A DNA stretch of 64,000 nt from Streptomyces endocoffeicus (GTDB lineage Bacteria > Actinomycetota > Actinomycetes > Streptomycetales > Streptomycetaceae). Shown one piece after another: positions 49,483 to 58,356 of this stretch. The translations under genes were made by a program, and so were the position numbers. The stretch is taken from NCBI RefSeq assembly GCF_016741935.1, contig NZ_JAERRG010000015.1:124001-188000 (forward strand). Reading direction: 5' to 3'. The notes beneath the pieces were generated by a model. That model worked only from the letters and a program-made list of their open reading frames with translations. It did no database searches and had not been told where the DNA came from. Position 1 is the stretch's first letter. Each line of letters starts with the position of its first letter.

Positions 49483-50796
49483 GTGCAGATACGACGCGTC
49501 GCGGTGGTGGGCACCGGCTATGTCGGACTGACCACCGGCGCCTGTCTGGCCACCCTCGGCCATCGAGTGGTGTGCGCGGACACCGACCACCAGAAGGTCG
49601 AACGGCTCCGGCGCGGACAGGTCGACATCCTCGAGCCCCGGCTGCCCGAACTCGTCCGGGAGGGACTGGACTCCGGGCGCCTCGCGTTCATCCGCGACAC
49701 CCGGGCCGCCGTCGCCGGCGCCGACGTGGTGTTCCTGTGCCTGCCGACCCCGATGGGCGTCGGCGGCGCCGCCGACCTGGCCGCCGTCGAGGCCGTGGCG
49801 GACCAGATCCGCGACGCGCTGCCGCGCGGCAGCGTGGTGGTCAACAAGTCCACCGTGCCGGTGGGCACCGCCGAGCGCGTCGCCGCGCTGCTGGACCGCC
49901 CCGACGTGGCCGTGGTGTCCAACCCCGAGTTCCTCCGCGAGGGTTACGCGGTGCGCGACTTCCTCCACCCCGACCGCATCGTGGTCGGCGCCGCGGACCG
50001 GGACGCGGCGCGGCGGGTGGCGGACCTGTACGCCGGGCTGGACGCCCCGCTGGTGCTCACCGACGCCGCGGGTGCCGAACTCGCCAAGTACGCGGCCAAC
50101 TTCTTCCTGGCCATGAAGCTCTCCTTCGCCAACAACCTCGCCACGCTCTGCGAACACTTCGGCGCCGAGGTGGACGATGTGCTCACGGGCATCGGCCACG
50201 ACCCCCGCATCGGCTCGGCGTTCCTCAAGCCGGGCCCCGGCTGGGGCGGCTCCTGCCTGCCCAAGGACACCCACGCCCTGCTGACGATCTGCCAGGAGTC
50301 GGGCGTGGACTTCCCGCTGCTGGGCGCCACCATCGAGACCAACGTCGAACACCAGCGGCGGCTCGTCGAGCGCGTGGTGGCCGGATGCACCACGGGCGAC
50401 GGCTCGCTGCGCGGCGTACGGCTGGGCGTGCTCGGCCTGGCCTTCAAGGCGGGCACCTCCGATCTGCGCGACTCACCGGCCCTGGCCATCGCCCGGCTGC
50501 TCAAGGAACGGGGCGCCGAACTCCACGCCTACGACCCCGCGCTCAGCGAGACCCGCCCCGATCTCAGCGATCTGCTCACCCTCGCGGACACCCCCGAGGA
50601 GGCCCTCCGGGGAGCGCGCGCCTGTCTCGTCCTGACCGAGTGGCCGGAGTTCCGAGCCCTCGACTGGGAGCGCGTCGCCGGACTGCTCGCGGCCCCGGTC
50701 GTCTACGACTTCCGCAACCTCCTGGACCCCGACCGGCTGCGCCGCGCCGGACTCAGCTGCGAGGGCATCGGCCGCACGCCCGCGATGGCGCGCTGA
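49483..50796 (+). CDS. ugd: UDP-glucose 6-dehydrogenase (UDP-glucose/GDP-mannose dehydrogenase family)
   Basis: 437 residues. The N-terminal Rossmann domain starts RRVAVVGTGYVGLTTGACLA. STVPVGTAERV, NPEFLREGYAVRDFLHPDRI and the catalytic Cys258 in GWGGSCLPKD identify the family, and GVLGLAFKAGTSDLRDSPAL starts the C-terminal domain. It oxidises UDP-glucose to UDP-glucuronate with two NAD+. The GTG at 49483 has only a weak ribosome site. It is upstream of a GT1 glycosyltransferase and an exporter. A related NDP-hexose substrate is possible. Confidence 0.9.
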   Translation: MQIRRVAVVGTGYVGLTTGACLATLGHRVVCADTDHQKVERLRRGQVDILEPRLPELVREGLDSGRLAFIRDTRAAVAGADVVFLCLPTPMGVGGAADLAAVEAVADQIRDALPRGSVVVNKSTVPVGTAERVAALLDRPDVAVVSNPEFLREGYAVRDFLHPDRIVVGAADRDAARRVADLYAGLDAPLVLTDAAGAELAKYAANFFLAMKLSFANNLATLCEHFGAEVDDVLTGIGHDPRIGSAFLKPGPGWGGSCLPKDTHALLTICQESGVDFPLLGATIETNVEHQRRLVERVVAGCTTGDGSLRGVRLGVLGLAFKAGTSDLRDSPALAIARLLKERGAELHAYDPALSETRPDLSDLLTLADTPEEALRGARACLVLTEWPEFRALDWERVAGLLAAPVVYDFRNLLDPDRLRRAGLSCEGIGRTPAMAR

Positions 50797-50810
50797 CGGC
50801 CCCGCCCCTG

Positions 50811-50846
50811 TCTCGCCATACCTCTCGCCGTATTTCTCGCCGTATC
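50811..50846. repeat. 12-bp tandem repeat between ugd and the glycosyltransferase gene
   Basis: Three 12-base units, TCTCGCC(A/G)TA plus two bases, at 50811-50822, 50823-50834 and 50835-50846, within the 89-base spacer. Confidence 0.75.
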
Positions 50847-50885
50847 TCTCCCGTACGAGACCCTTCCCACAGAAAGGCCCCTGCG

Positions 50886-52121
50886 TTGCGGGTTATGTTC
50901 ACCACGCTCGCCAGCCCCTCCCACGGCCGGGCGCAGCTTCCCCTGGCCCGGTCCCTCGCGGCGGCCGGCCATGAGGTGCTGGTGGTCACCACTCCGGCCC
51001 TCGTCCCCGTCTTCGAACGGGAGGACGTCCGGGTGACGAGCGCCATCAGCGACTTCAGCCCGTCCTCCTTCCTCGGCTCCGTCCTGGCCGAGGAGACCGG
51101 ACAGGCCGGTCTGCACAACATGGACGAAGCCGAGCGGCACGCGGTCATGCTGCGCGTCATGTGCAAGGTCGTATCCGGCCCGATGGCCACGATGCTCCTG
51201 GACACCGTGCTCCCCGTGGCACAGGACTTCCGCCCCGACCTCATCCTGCGCGACGGCATGGACCTCAGCGCCTGTGTCATCGCCGAAACCCTCGGCATAC
51301 CCCAGCTGCCCACCCCCTCCGGGGCCGTCAACAGCTTCGACCCCGCCGAATTGCTGCCGGGCCTCAACGCCCTGCGGAAGCGGCAGGGACTGGCCACCCC
51401 CGAGGACCCGCTGTCGATCGTGCCGCACGGGCGCATCGACTACGTACCACCGGCCTTCTCCTTCGCCCGTCATCAGCCCGCCACCTGGGCCTACCGGCAG
51501 ACAGTGGACGTGGACCGCGGTGCCGTGCTGCCGGGCTGGGTCGCGGAACTGCCCACCGACCGGCCCCTGGTGTTCGCCGCCATCGGCACCGCGATCCCCA
51601 TGTTCCACGACAGCTCACGCGAGGCGGAGGGCTCCGCGCCGGCGCCCATGCCGATGCCGATGCCGGACCCGGTGGACACGCTGCACGCCATGGTCCAGGG
51701 GGTGTCGCGGCTGGAGGAGTGCACCGTCATCCTCGCCACCGGGGGCATCCCCGTGGACACCGACGGGGTGCCGCCGCATGTGCACATCACCGAGCGGCTG
51801 CCCCAGCCACTGCTGCTGGAATCCGTGGACCTGTTCCTCACCCACGGCGGCTTCAACAGCATCCGCGAATCGCTGCGCACGGCGACACCGATGGCGGTGC
51901 TGCCCCAGTTCGGCGACCAGCCCGGCAACGCGCAGCGGGTCGAGGAACTCGGCCTCGGCCGGCGTATCACCGACGCCACACCGGACGGCATCACCGCCGC
52001 CTGCCGTGCGGTGCTGGCCGACGACGGCTGCCGCGCCCGGGTCCGCCGGGCGCGGCTGGAGATGCTGGCGCTGCCGGAGATCGACAGCGCCGTCCCCGAC
52101 CTGGAGAAGCTCGCCGGATAA
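50886..52121 (+). CDS. GT1 glycosyltransferase (macrolide/antibiotic type)
   Basis: 411 residues, GT-B fold. The N-terminal domain begins LRVMFTTLASPSHGRAQLPL, the pattern of MGT/EryCIII-like enzymes. The donor-binding C-terminal domain has LPQPLLLESVDLFLTHGGFN and MAVLPQFGDQPGNAQRVEEL. A Met/Pro repeat (PMPMPMPD) lies around residue 255. TTG at 50886 with AAAGG upstream is the probable start. With ugd upstream, UDP-glucuronate is a plausible donor and a small hydrophobic compound the acceptor, which would inactivate or tailor it. Both are inferred from context. Confidence 0.85.
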   Translation: MRVMFTTLASPSHGRAQLPLARSLAAAGHEVLVVTTPALVPVFEREDVRVTSAISDFSPSSFLGSVLAEETGQAGLHNMDEAERHAVMLRVMCKVVSGPMATMLLDTVLPVAQDFRPDLILRDGMDLSACVIAETLGIPQLPTPSGAVNSFDPAELLPGLNALRKRQGLATPEDPLSIVPHGRIDYVPPAFSFARHQPATWAYRQTVDVDRGAVLPGWVAELPTDRPLVFAAIGTAIPMFHDSSREAEGSAPAPMPMPMPDPVDTLHAMVQGVSRLEECTVILATGGIPVDTDGVPPHVHITERLPQPLLLESVDLFLTHGGFNSIRESLRTATPMAVLPQFGDQPGNAQRVEELGLGRRITDATPDGITAACRAVLADDGCRARVRRARLEMLALPEIDSAVPDLEKLAG

Positions 52122-52130
52122 CATCCCGCT

Positions 52131-52163
52131 CCGGAGCCCGGGCCCCCGGCGCCCGGGCTCCGG
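52131..52163 (+). terminator. Strong hairpin after the glycosyltransferase gene
   Basis: CCGGAGCCCGGGC (52131-52143), seven bases, then its exact complement (52151-52163). A 13-bp stem ten bases after the stop, no U-tract. It may reduce transcription into the exporter gene or serve as an RNA 3' end stabiliser. Confidence 0.7.
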
Positions 52164-52235
52164 GCCCGCTCCTCCCGCGGGTTTCCAGCCCCCGCTACGT
52201 CCCCCACGCGCGGCAGAGAAGGTTCGCAGGTACGT

Positions 52236-53852
52236 ATGTCGTCATCGTCCACCAGCACCGAGCCCACCGAGCCCCAGACCCCCGCCCGGCTGACCCACCG
52301 CCAGGTCGTCACCGTGCTGTCCGGGCTGATGCTCGGCATGTTCCTCGCCGCGCTCGACCAGACCGTGGTCTCCTCGGCGCTGCGCACCATCGCCGACGAT
52401 CTGCACGGACTCACCGCCCAGGCGTGGGTGACCACCGCCTATCTCGTCACCGGCACCATCGTCACCCCGCTGTATGGGAAGCTCTCCGACATCTACGGCC
52501 GCCGCCCGGTCTATCTGGCCGCGATCGTGCTGTTCACCTTCGGGTCGCTGCTGTGCGGATTCGCCACGTCCATCCATCAGCTCGCGGCCTTCCGCGCGGT
52601 GCAGGGCCTCGGCGGCGGCGGGCTGATGTCCCTCGCCATGACGATCATCGCCGACATCACCTCGCCACGGGAGCGCGGCCGCTACCAGGGCTACATCACG
52701 GCGGTGTTCGCCGGGTCCAGTGTCATCGGCCCCCTGGTGGGCGGGGTGTTCGCCGGGCGCGCCACGCTGCTCGGGATCGACGGATGGCGCTGGATCTTCC
52801 TGGTCAACGTGCCGCTGGCGGCCCTCGCCATCGTGGTGATCCTGCGCGTGCTGCACGTACCCCACCAGCCCGTACGGCACCGGCTGGACTACGGCGGGGC
52901 GCTGACGCTCGCGGTCGGGATCGTGCCGCTGCTCGTCGTGGCCGAACAGGGGCGGAGCTGGGGCTGGGCCTCGCCCAGGGCGCTGGTGATGTACGCGGTG
53001 GGAGTGGTCGGGTTGGTCGCCTTCGTCCTGCTGGAGCGGCGGATGGGGGATGCCGCGCTGCTGCCGGTCAGGCTGTTCCGCATCCGCGCGTTCCGGCTGG
53101 GCACCGTGCTGCACTTCACCGTGGGCATCACCATGTTCGGCGCCATGACGACCCTTCCGCTGTATCTGCAGCTGGCCAAGGGCATGAGCCCGATGGGGGC
53201 GGGCCTGGCCACGCTGCCCACCATGGCGGCGAATGTGACGGTGACCCTGGTGGTGGGCCGGCTGATGTCCCGGACGGGCCGGTTCAAGGTCCAGCTGGCG
53301 GCGGGCGTCGGCTCCCTCACCGTCGCCATGCTGGTGTTCGCCACGCTGCGGGACGACAGCCCGCTGTGGTACGTGGCCATCGGCATGGTGTTCATGGGGG
53401 CGGGCCTGGGCGCGGCGATGCAGACGATCACCACGCTGGCCCAGTCCGAGATACCCGGGCGGGACATGGGGGCGGCCACCGCGTCGGTGAACTTCTTCCG
53501 GTCCAACGGCGGCACGGTGGGCGCCGCCACCTTCCTGTCCATCCTCTTCTCCCTGGCCGGTACGCGGATCAGCGACCGGCTGGCGGCGGCCTCCCAGGAC
53601 GCGTCGTTCCGCAGGCTGGCCGAGGAACCGGCGAACGCGGCGGCGCTGAAGGGTGTCGTACGGCCCGACGGCGGGGTGAACCTGGAGGACTCGGCCTTCC
53701 TCCACCACCTCGATCCGGCCGTGGCGCAGCCGTTCCTGGAGGGCTATGTCAGCGCCCTGCGGGTGGTCTTCCTCACCGGGGCCGCGGTGGGCCTGATCGC
53801 CTTCGTGATCGCCGCCTGGCGGGTGCCGAACACCCAGCTCTCCGCCGACTGA
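52236..53852 (+). CDS. MFS drug exporter, DHA2 (EmrB/QacA) family
   Basis: 538 residues with about 14 membrane segments. Hallmarks: LGMFLAALDQTVVSSALRTI in TM1, LTAQAWVTTAYLVTGTIVTP (TM2), GKLSDIYGRRPVY in loop 2-3, and the antiporter motif C region GSSVIGPLVGGVFAG. It exports drugs or secondary metabolites in exchange for protons. It ends a plus-strand group with ugd and GT1 and is probably controlled by the TetR protein, exporting the compound or its glycoside. Cytoplasmic N-terminal ~25 residues are Ser/Thr/Pro-rich. Confidence 0.9.
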   Translation: MSSSSTSTEPTEPQTPARLTHRQVVTVLSGLMLGMFLAALDQTVVSSALRTIADDLHGLTAQAWVTTAYLVTGTIVTPLYGKLSDIYGRRPVYLAAIVLFTFGSLLCGFATSIHQLAAFRAVQGLGGGGLMSLAMTIIADITSPRERGRYQGYITAVFAGSSVIGPLVGGVFAGRATLLGIDGWRWIFLVNVPLAALAIVVILRVLHVPHQPVRHRLDYGGALTLAVGIVPLLVVAEQGRSWGWASPRALVMYAVGVVGLVAFVLLERRMGDAALLPVRLFRIRAFRLGTVLHFTVGITMFGAMTTLPLYLQLAKGMSPMGAGLATLPTMAANVTVTLVVGRLMSRTGRFKVQLAAGVGSLTVAMLVFATLRDDSPLWYVAIGMVFMGAGLGAAMQTITTLAQSEIPGRDMGAATASVNFFRSNGGTVGAATFLSILFSLAGTRISDRLAAASQDASFRRLAEEPANAAALKGVVRPDGGVNLEDSAFLHHLDPAVAQPFLEGYVSALRVVFLTGAAVGLIAFVIAAWRVPNTQLSAD

Positions 53853-53901
53853 CGCGGTCGGCGGGAGCGGGCGGGACACCGGGGCGACGGCGCGAGGACC
53901 A

Positions 53902-53920
53902 CCGCACGGCCCGTGTGCGG
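53902..53920. terminator. Short bidirectional hairpin between exporter and SDR genes
   Basis: CCGCAC, seven bases, GTGCGG lies between the convergent stops at 53852 and 53928. A modest 6-bp stem. Confidence 0.4.
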
Positions 53921-53927
53921 CCGGGGA

Positions 53928-54644
53928 CTACCAGGGCGCCGGAGTGCCGTCCCAGGAGAAGAACCCGCCGGTGGGCCCGGTGTCCGGGAGAAGGGCGAGC
54001 CGGACCGCGCCCGCCGCGCCCTCGGCCGGATCCCCGTCGCTCCCGGCGGCGCGGGCGTTCAGATCGGTCCTGCGCAGCCCGGGTGCCAGTGCGTTGACCT
54101 TGAAGCCCTCGGAGGCCAGGGCCTGTGCGGTGTAGAGGGTCAGGGCGTTCAGGGCCGTCTTGGAGGAGCGGTAGGCCGCGCCCGACCCGGCGGACACGGC
54201 GAACTGGTGCTCCGGGTCCGCGCTCCAGGTCAGCGAGCCGGTGCCGCTGGAGACATTGACGATCCGGGGCGCGTCCGAACGGCGCAGGGCCGGGAGGAAG
54301 GCGTTGGTGACGGCGAGGACACCGAAGACGTTGGTCTCATAGGTCCGGCGGAAGTCCTCGAGATCGGCCGCGGGCGCCGTGGAGCCCCCCACCATGATCC
54401 CCGCGTTGTTGACCAGGACGTCCAGCCGTTCCAGCCGGGCCGCGGCCGTGGCGACGCTGTCCGCGTCGGTCACGTCGAGCACCATCAGCCGGGCGTCGCC
54501 GCCGATCTCCCGGGCGGCCCGCTGCCCCCGCTCGGCGTCGCGCGAGCCCACGTACACGGTGAGCCCCTCGGCGGCGAGCTGGCGTGCGATTTCCTTGCCG
54601 ATGCCCTTATTGGCACCGGTGACCAGTGCTGTGCGATTGTTCAT
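53928..54644 (-). CDS. Short-chain dehydrogenase/reductase (SDR)
   Basis: 238 residues of the classical SDR fold: cofactor motif TGANKGIG (residues 9-16), VLVNNAGIMVGG, catalytic Ser in VNVSSGTG, and Tyr/Lys in YRSSKTAL. Arg/Lys after beta2 (GSRDAERG) suggests NADPH. It reduces or oxidises an unknown carbonyl, similar to carbonyl reductase/SDR family members used against xenobiotics. Divergent from the XRE regulator at 54726, sharing an operator-like repeat, so regulation by that protein is likely. Confidence 0.88.
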   Translation of the reverse strand: MNNRTALVTGANKGIGKEIARQLAAEGLTVYVGSRDAERGQRAAREIGGDARLMVLDVTDADSVATAAARLERLDVLVNNAGIMVGGSTAPAADLEDFRRTYETNVFGVLAVTNAFLPALRRSDAPRIVNVSSGTGSLTWSADPEHQFAVSAGSGAAYRSSKTALNALTLYTAQALASEGFKVNALAPGLRRTDLNARAAGSDGDPAEGAAGAVRLALLPDTGPTGGFFSWDGTPAPW

Positions 54645-54674
54645 GGCACCAAGGGTTCCCCGGCCACGTCCACC

Positions 54675-54701
54675 CTGCCAGGGACAACCTGTCCCAGGCA
54701 G
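54675..54701. promoter_or_regulatory. Shared operator between the SDR and XRE genes
   Basis: CTGCCAGGGACA (54675-54686), ACC, TGTCCCAGGCAG (54690-54701) is an inverted repeat matching at 11 of 12 positions, in the 81-base gap between divergent genes. Probable binding site of the XRE regulator. Confidence 0.65.
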
Positions 54702-54725
54702 TACCCGTCAGCCGAAGGAGGCAGC

Positions 54726-55538
54726 ATGGCGAGGCACGAGCTGGCCCGCTTCCTGCGGGACCGCCGCGAGGGGCTGCGTCCCCAGGACATCGGCCTGCCC
54801 GCCGACCCCCACCGCCGTACGCCGGGGCTGCGGCGGGAGGAGGTGGCGGAGCTGGCCCATATGTCGGTCGACTACTACACCCGCCTGGAACAGGCCCGTG
54901 GGCCCCGGCCCTCGGCGCGCATCCTGGACGGGCTGGCCGGGGCGCTGCGGCTCGCGCCCGCCGAGCGCAGCCATCTGTTCCGGCTCGCGGGGACGAGCGC
55001 GCCCCCGGGCGCGCGGGCGGTGCGGCGGGTCCGCCCGCAGGTGGCCCAGATGCTGCGGCGGCTGCCGGACACCGCGGCGATCGTCACCGACGCCGCCTAC
55101 GACGTGGTCGCCTGGAACCCGCTGGCGCAGGCCCTGCTCGGCGACGACCTCGGCGGGGGCCGCAATCTCGCCCGCCGCCGTTTCCTCGGCCGGGGCCACG
55201 CGTACGAGAGCTCCAGCGCGGAGGAGTTCGGGTACATCGTGGTCGCCCGGCTGCGCCGGGCCGCCGACCGCTACCCCCGGGACCCGGCGCTCACCGATCT
55301 GCTGGGCGAACTGCGCGCCGGCAGCGAGGAGTTCCGGCAGATCTGGGAGGAGCGGCCGGTCCACGCCCCCGGACACCGGACCAAGACCGTCGATCACCCC
55401 ACGGCCGGGCCACTCCGGCTGAACTGCGATGTCCTGCTCGTCCCCGAGGACGACCAGGAGGTGGTCCTGATCACGGCCGACCCCGGATCCCCCTCCGCCC
55501 GTACGATCCGCGGGCTCGCGGGCGCGGCGGCACCGTGA
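54726..55538 (+). CDS. XRE-family regulator with MmyB-like ligand domain
   Basis: 270 residues. The helix-turn-helix covers LARFLRDRREGLRPQDIGLP, TPGLRREEVAELAHMSVDYY and TRLEQARGPRPSARILDGLA, the standard start of the MmyB-type Streptomyces regulators. The C-terminal PAS-like domain (YDVVAWNPLAQALLGDD, GHRTKTVDHPTAGPLRLNCD) may sense a fatty-acid-like or redox ligand. AAGGAGG lies five bases from ATG 54726. It likely controls itself and the divergent SDR gene, an arrangement very common in Streptomyces. Confidence 0.9.
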   Translation: MARHELARFLRDRREGLRPQDIGLPADPHRRTPGLRREEVAELAHMSVDYYTRLEQARGPRPSARILDGLAGALRLAPAERSHLFRLAGTSAPPGARAVRRVRPQVAQMLRRLPDTAAIVTDAAYDVVAWNPLAQALLGDDLGGGRNLARRRFLGRGHAYESSSAEEFGYIVVARLRRAADRYPRDPALTDLLGELRAGSEEFRQIWEERPVHAPGHRTKTVDHPTAGPLRLNCDVLLVPEDDQEVVLITADPGSPSARTIRGLAGAAAP

Positions 55539-55567
55539 TGGCGTGGCCCTTCGCGCCGTCCGTGCCG

Positions 55568-55834
55568 TCAGTTCCGTGAATTGCCGAACAACAGGCGGTA
55601 CACGACGAGGAGAACGAAGGCGCCACCGATCGCCGCGCCCCAGGTGGCGGGGTCGAAGAACTCCTTCTGGACCGGGCGGTCGAAGAACTTCGCGGAGATC
55701 CAGCCGCCCACGAACGCTCCCGCGACGCCGATGACCGTGGTGCCGACCAGCCCACCCGGGTCACGCCCGGGGAGGAGGACCTTGGCGATGACTCCGGCCA
55801 GCAGGCCGAGGATGATCCAGCTCACGATACCCAC
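55568..55834 (-). CDS. GlsB/YeaQ/YmgE-family small membrane protein
   Basis: 88 residues with three hydrophobic segments: IVSWIILGLLAGVIAKVLLP, GTTVIGVAGAFVGGWIS and GAAIGGAFVLLVVYRLLFG. The Gly-rich pattern GLLAGVIAK and PGRDPGG is that of the transglycosylase-associated family, stress-linked inner membrane proteins with no proven enzyme activity. GTG start at 55834 with AAGGGG upstream. It is convergent with the XRE gene. Confidence 0.9.
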   Translation of the reverse strand: MGIVSWIILGLLAGVIAKVLLPGRDPGGLVGTTVIGVAGAFVGGWISAKFFDRPVQKEFFDPATWGAAIGGAFVLLVVYRLLFGNSRN

Positions 55835-55983
55835 GTTGTTCGTCCCCTTCGTCGTGCTGTTGTGCTGTCGTGCCGTGTGCCGGGGCGAGTGAGCCCGGTC
55901 GATGCGAGCGGCTTGATCTTCCGCATGCCCGGGGAGCGGTGTGCCATGCCTGGCCCCGATGTGAGGGCTCTGAGGGGATCCGG

Positions 55984-57498
55984 TCAGCCGTAGGACAGAT
56001 TGGAGCAGGGGTCGTCATCGGCGGAGCGGGCGTCGTCGGCCACCTGGGAGGACGGCGTGGACGACGCGGAGGGCGTGGAGGGGTCGGGGGAGGGCGCGGT
56101 GAGGTACGTGCGTCCCAGGGTGAGGCTGATGCCCGGGGTCGTGGCGGGGCGCAGTCCGGCGCCGGGGAAGAGCCGGGCCACCGACTGCGCCCGGTCCCGC
56201 TCGCCGGGGCCGTAGCCGACCACGGTGGTGGCGTGGTCCTGGGTGTCGGCGTTCGTGGCGCCGGTCACGGTGAAGTCATGCGTCCTGAGCGTGTCCGCGG
56301 CGCGTGCGGCCAGGCCCGGGGTGGTGGTGCCGTTGTAGACGGTGACGCTGATGCCCGCGCCCGACACGGTGGACGTGGCACTTGGCGTGGCGGGGTCCCG
56401 GGGCTCGTCCTTCTTCCCGCCGGCCGCCTTCCCGTCGATGGTGCGGTCGGCCCTGATGTCCGTCCAGAGCCTGTCGGCGTCGGGCTGGACGATGGCGACC
56501 CGTTCGCCCTGGTAGCGCCAGGGGATGGTGACGAACTTGGTGTTGTGCAGATCGATGTCCTTCATCGACATGGCGAAGGACATCAGCTTCTTCGCGGAGC
56601 CGAGCCCCGGGTCCACGGTCATGGACTTGGTGGCCGCGTCCGCCAGCGGATACAGCGTGGTCGGGTCGATTCCCCGGCTCTTCACCTTCTTGAGCAGAGC
56701 GGAGATGAACGCCTGCTGCCGCCGTATGCGCCCGATGTCGGAGCCGTCGCCGATCCCGTGGCGGATGCGCACGTAGTCCAGCGCCTTCTGCCCGGAGACC
56801 GTCTGGACCCCCTTGCTGAAGATGCGCTTGCCGCGAGTGGACCGGCTGGGGCTCAGATCGCGTTCGTAGACGTCCTGGGGCACGCACACCTGGACCCCGC
56901 CGACCGCCGAGGTCATCCGGGAGAAGCCCTCGAAGTCGATGACCACGGTGTGGTCCATGCGCAGCCCGGTCAGCTTCTCGACGGTGTTCTGGGTGCAGGC
57001 CGGGTTGCCCTGGGCGGTCTCGCCCACGGAGAAGGCCGAGTTGAACATGGCGTTCCGCTGCGTCCTCGTCCATTTGCCGTCCGGCAGCCGGCACGGCGGG
57101 ATGTCGACCAGGGTGTCGCGGGGTATCGACACCCCGACCGCGTGCTTGCCATCGGCGTAGACGTGCAGCAGCAGGGCGGTGTCCGAACGGCCCACGTCTC
57201 CGGTGCCGCCGCCCAGCTTGCTGTTGTCGCCCGACCGCGTGTCCGAGCCGATGACCAGCACGTTCTGACCGGCGGCGTTCCCCTCCGGCCGGTTGTCGGA
57301 GAGGCCGTCCGACCCGAAGGTGGTGATGTTCCCGTTCAGCTTGAAGTAGAGCCAGCCCACTCCGCCGCCGAGCAGCACGAGGAACGACACCACGATCACC
57401 AGAGCGATCCGCAGCGGGCGGCGCCCCTTGCGCTGCCGCCCCGCGTCCGTCCGTTCCGTGGTGGCGCTCCCCGTTGTCTCCCCGTCTCTGCCTGTCAT
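55984..57498 (-). CDS. LytR-CpsA-Psr (LCP) cell-wall glycopolymer ligase
   Basis: 504 residues: a cytoplasmic basic N terminus, one membrane segment (IALVIVVSFLVLLGGGVGWL, about 30-50), the LCP domain (NVLVIGSDTRSGDN, GRSDTALLLHVYADGKHAVG, SIPRDTLVDIP, ALDYVRIRHGIGDGSDIGRI with the catalytic Arg/Asp residues) and a C-terminal LytR_C domain (ISVTVYNGTTTPGLAARAAD). It attaches teichoic-acid-like or other glycopolymers to peptidoglycan outside the membrane. The Ser/Pro/Thr-rich end is followed by CSNLSYG. ATG 57498 has AAGGAC upstream. Confidence 0.92.
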   Translation of the reverse strand: MTGRDGETTGSATTERTDAGRQRKGRRPLRIALVIVVSFLVLLGGGVGWLYFKLNGNITTFGSDGLSDNRPEGNAAGQNVLVIGSDTRSGDNSKLGGGTGDVGRSDTALLLHVYADGKHAVGVSIPRDTLVDIPPCRLPDGKWTRTQRNAMFNSAFSVGETAQGNPACTQNTVEKLTGLRMDHTVVIDFEGFSRMTSAVGGVQVCVPQDVYERDLSPSRSTRGKRIFSKGVQTVSGQKALDYVRIRHGIGDGSDIGRIRRQQAFISALLKKVKSRGIDPTTLYPLADAATKSMTVDPGLGSAKKLMSFAMSMKDIDLHNTKFVTIPWRYQGERVAIVQPDADRLWTDIRADRTIDGKAAGGKKDEPRDPATPSATSTVSGAGISVTVYNGTTTPGLAARAADTLRTHDFTVTGATNADTQDHATTVVGYGPGERDRAQSVARLFPGAGLRPATTPGISLTLGRTYLTAPSPDPSTPSASSTPSSQVADDARSADDDPCSNLSYG

Positions 57499-57630
57499 GC
57501 GCGTCCTTCGTCCGGCGGCTGTTCGGAAGAGAAGACGATCGATGCTGGCCTCAGGTTCTATCGATGCGCAAGGGTATGTTTCATGACGTGTGGTACGACA
57601 CGTCCCCGCGGTGCCGGAGGGACGGGGCGC

Positions 57631-58281
57631 TCAGCGGGCCAGGGAGACGGCGAACGGCCGGAATCCATGGCGGCGCAGCACATGGGGAACCAGCAGCACG
57701 AGGGCTTCGGTGGCACGGGCGGTGGTGATGTCACCGAGGTCCTCGATCCACTCGGGCTTCCAGCCGAGGTCGGCGAGGAGGCCCGCGGTGATGGCCTTGG
57801 CGTCCGCGTCGTCGCCGGAGAGATAGACGGTGGGCGGGGTGGACAGCTCGGCGGGGGCGGTCATGACCGGGAAGAGCATGGTGTTGAGGGTCTTGACCAC
57901 CCGGGTCGCGGGCAGGGCCCGCTGGAGCCGCTCGGCCAGGCTGCTGCCGGGATAGCACAGGTCCGAGGGGAGCCCGTCGGGCGTGTGCAGGGTGGCGTTG
58001 GAGATGTCGATGAGGATCTTGCCCGCCAGTTCGGTGTGCAGGGCGGAGAGGCGTTCCAGGGCGGTGTCGCCCGGTGTGGCGTTGATGACGATGTCGGTGG
58101 TGGCCGCGGTGGTGCGCTGGTCGGCGTGGCGCATCTCCGGTACGGCGCCGGTCTCGTCGGCCGCCGGGGTCTCCTGGGGCGGCTGCCGGTGGCCGAGGGT
58201 GATCTGGTGGCCGGCGGTGGCGAGTGTGCGGGCGAGGCCGCTGCCGACGCGTCCGGTGCCGAGGATGCCGATGCTGGTCAT
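57631..58281 (-). CDS. NADPH-dependent F420 reductase-like protein
   Basis: 216 residues. The N-terminal GILGTGRVGSGLARTLATAG (about residues 4-23) is the NADP-binding Rossmann fold, with IVINATPGDTALERLS, ILIDISNATL and RVVKTLNTMLFPVM typical of the F420-NADP oxidoreductase/NAD-binding-2 family. It may reduce coenzyme F420 or a small substrate. AAGGAG precedes the ATG. It is 57 bases downstream of the inositol monophosphatase-like gene and probably co-transcribed with it. Confidence 0.8.
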   Translation of the reverse strand: MTSIGILGTGRVGSGLARTLATAGHQITLGHRQPPQETPAADETGAVPEMRHADQRTTAATTDIVINATPGDTALERLSALHTELAGKILIDISNATLHTPDGLPSDLCYPGSSLAERLQRALPATRVVKTLNTMLFPVMTAPAELSTPPTVYLSGDDADAKAITAGLLADLGWKPEWIEDLGDITTARATEALVLLVPHVLRRHGFRPFAVSLAR

Positions 58282-58309
58282 GCGGATGAACTCCTTGCGA
58301 GGGGGGTGG

Positions 58310-58356
58310 GTGGTCAGACGATGGGCGACAGCGGGTGGTCAGACGATGGGCGACAG
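58310..58356. repeat. 22-bp direct repeat duplicating the 3' end of the IMPase-like gene
   Basis: The 22 bases at 58310-58331 recur at 58335-58356, where they encode the end of the IMPase-like protein (SPIV and stop). The outer copy follows the stop and looks like a recent tandem duplication. Confidence 0.7.
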
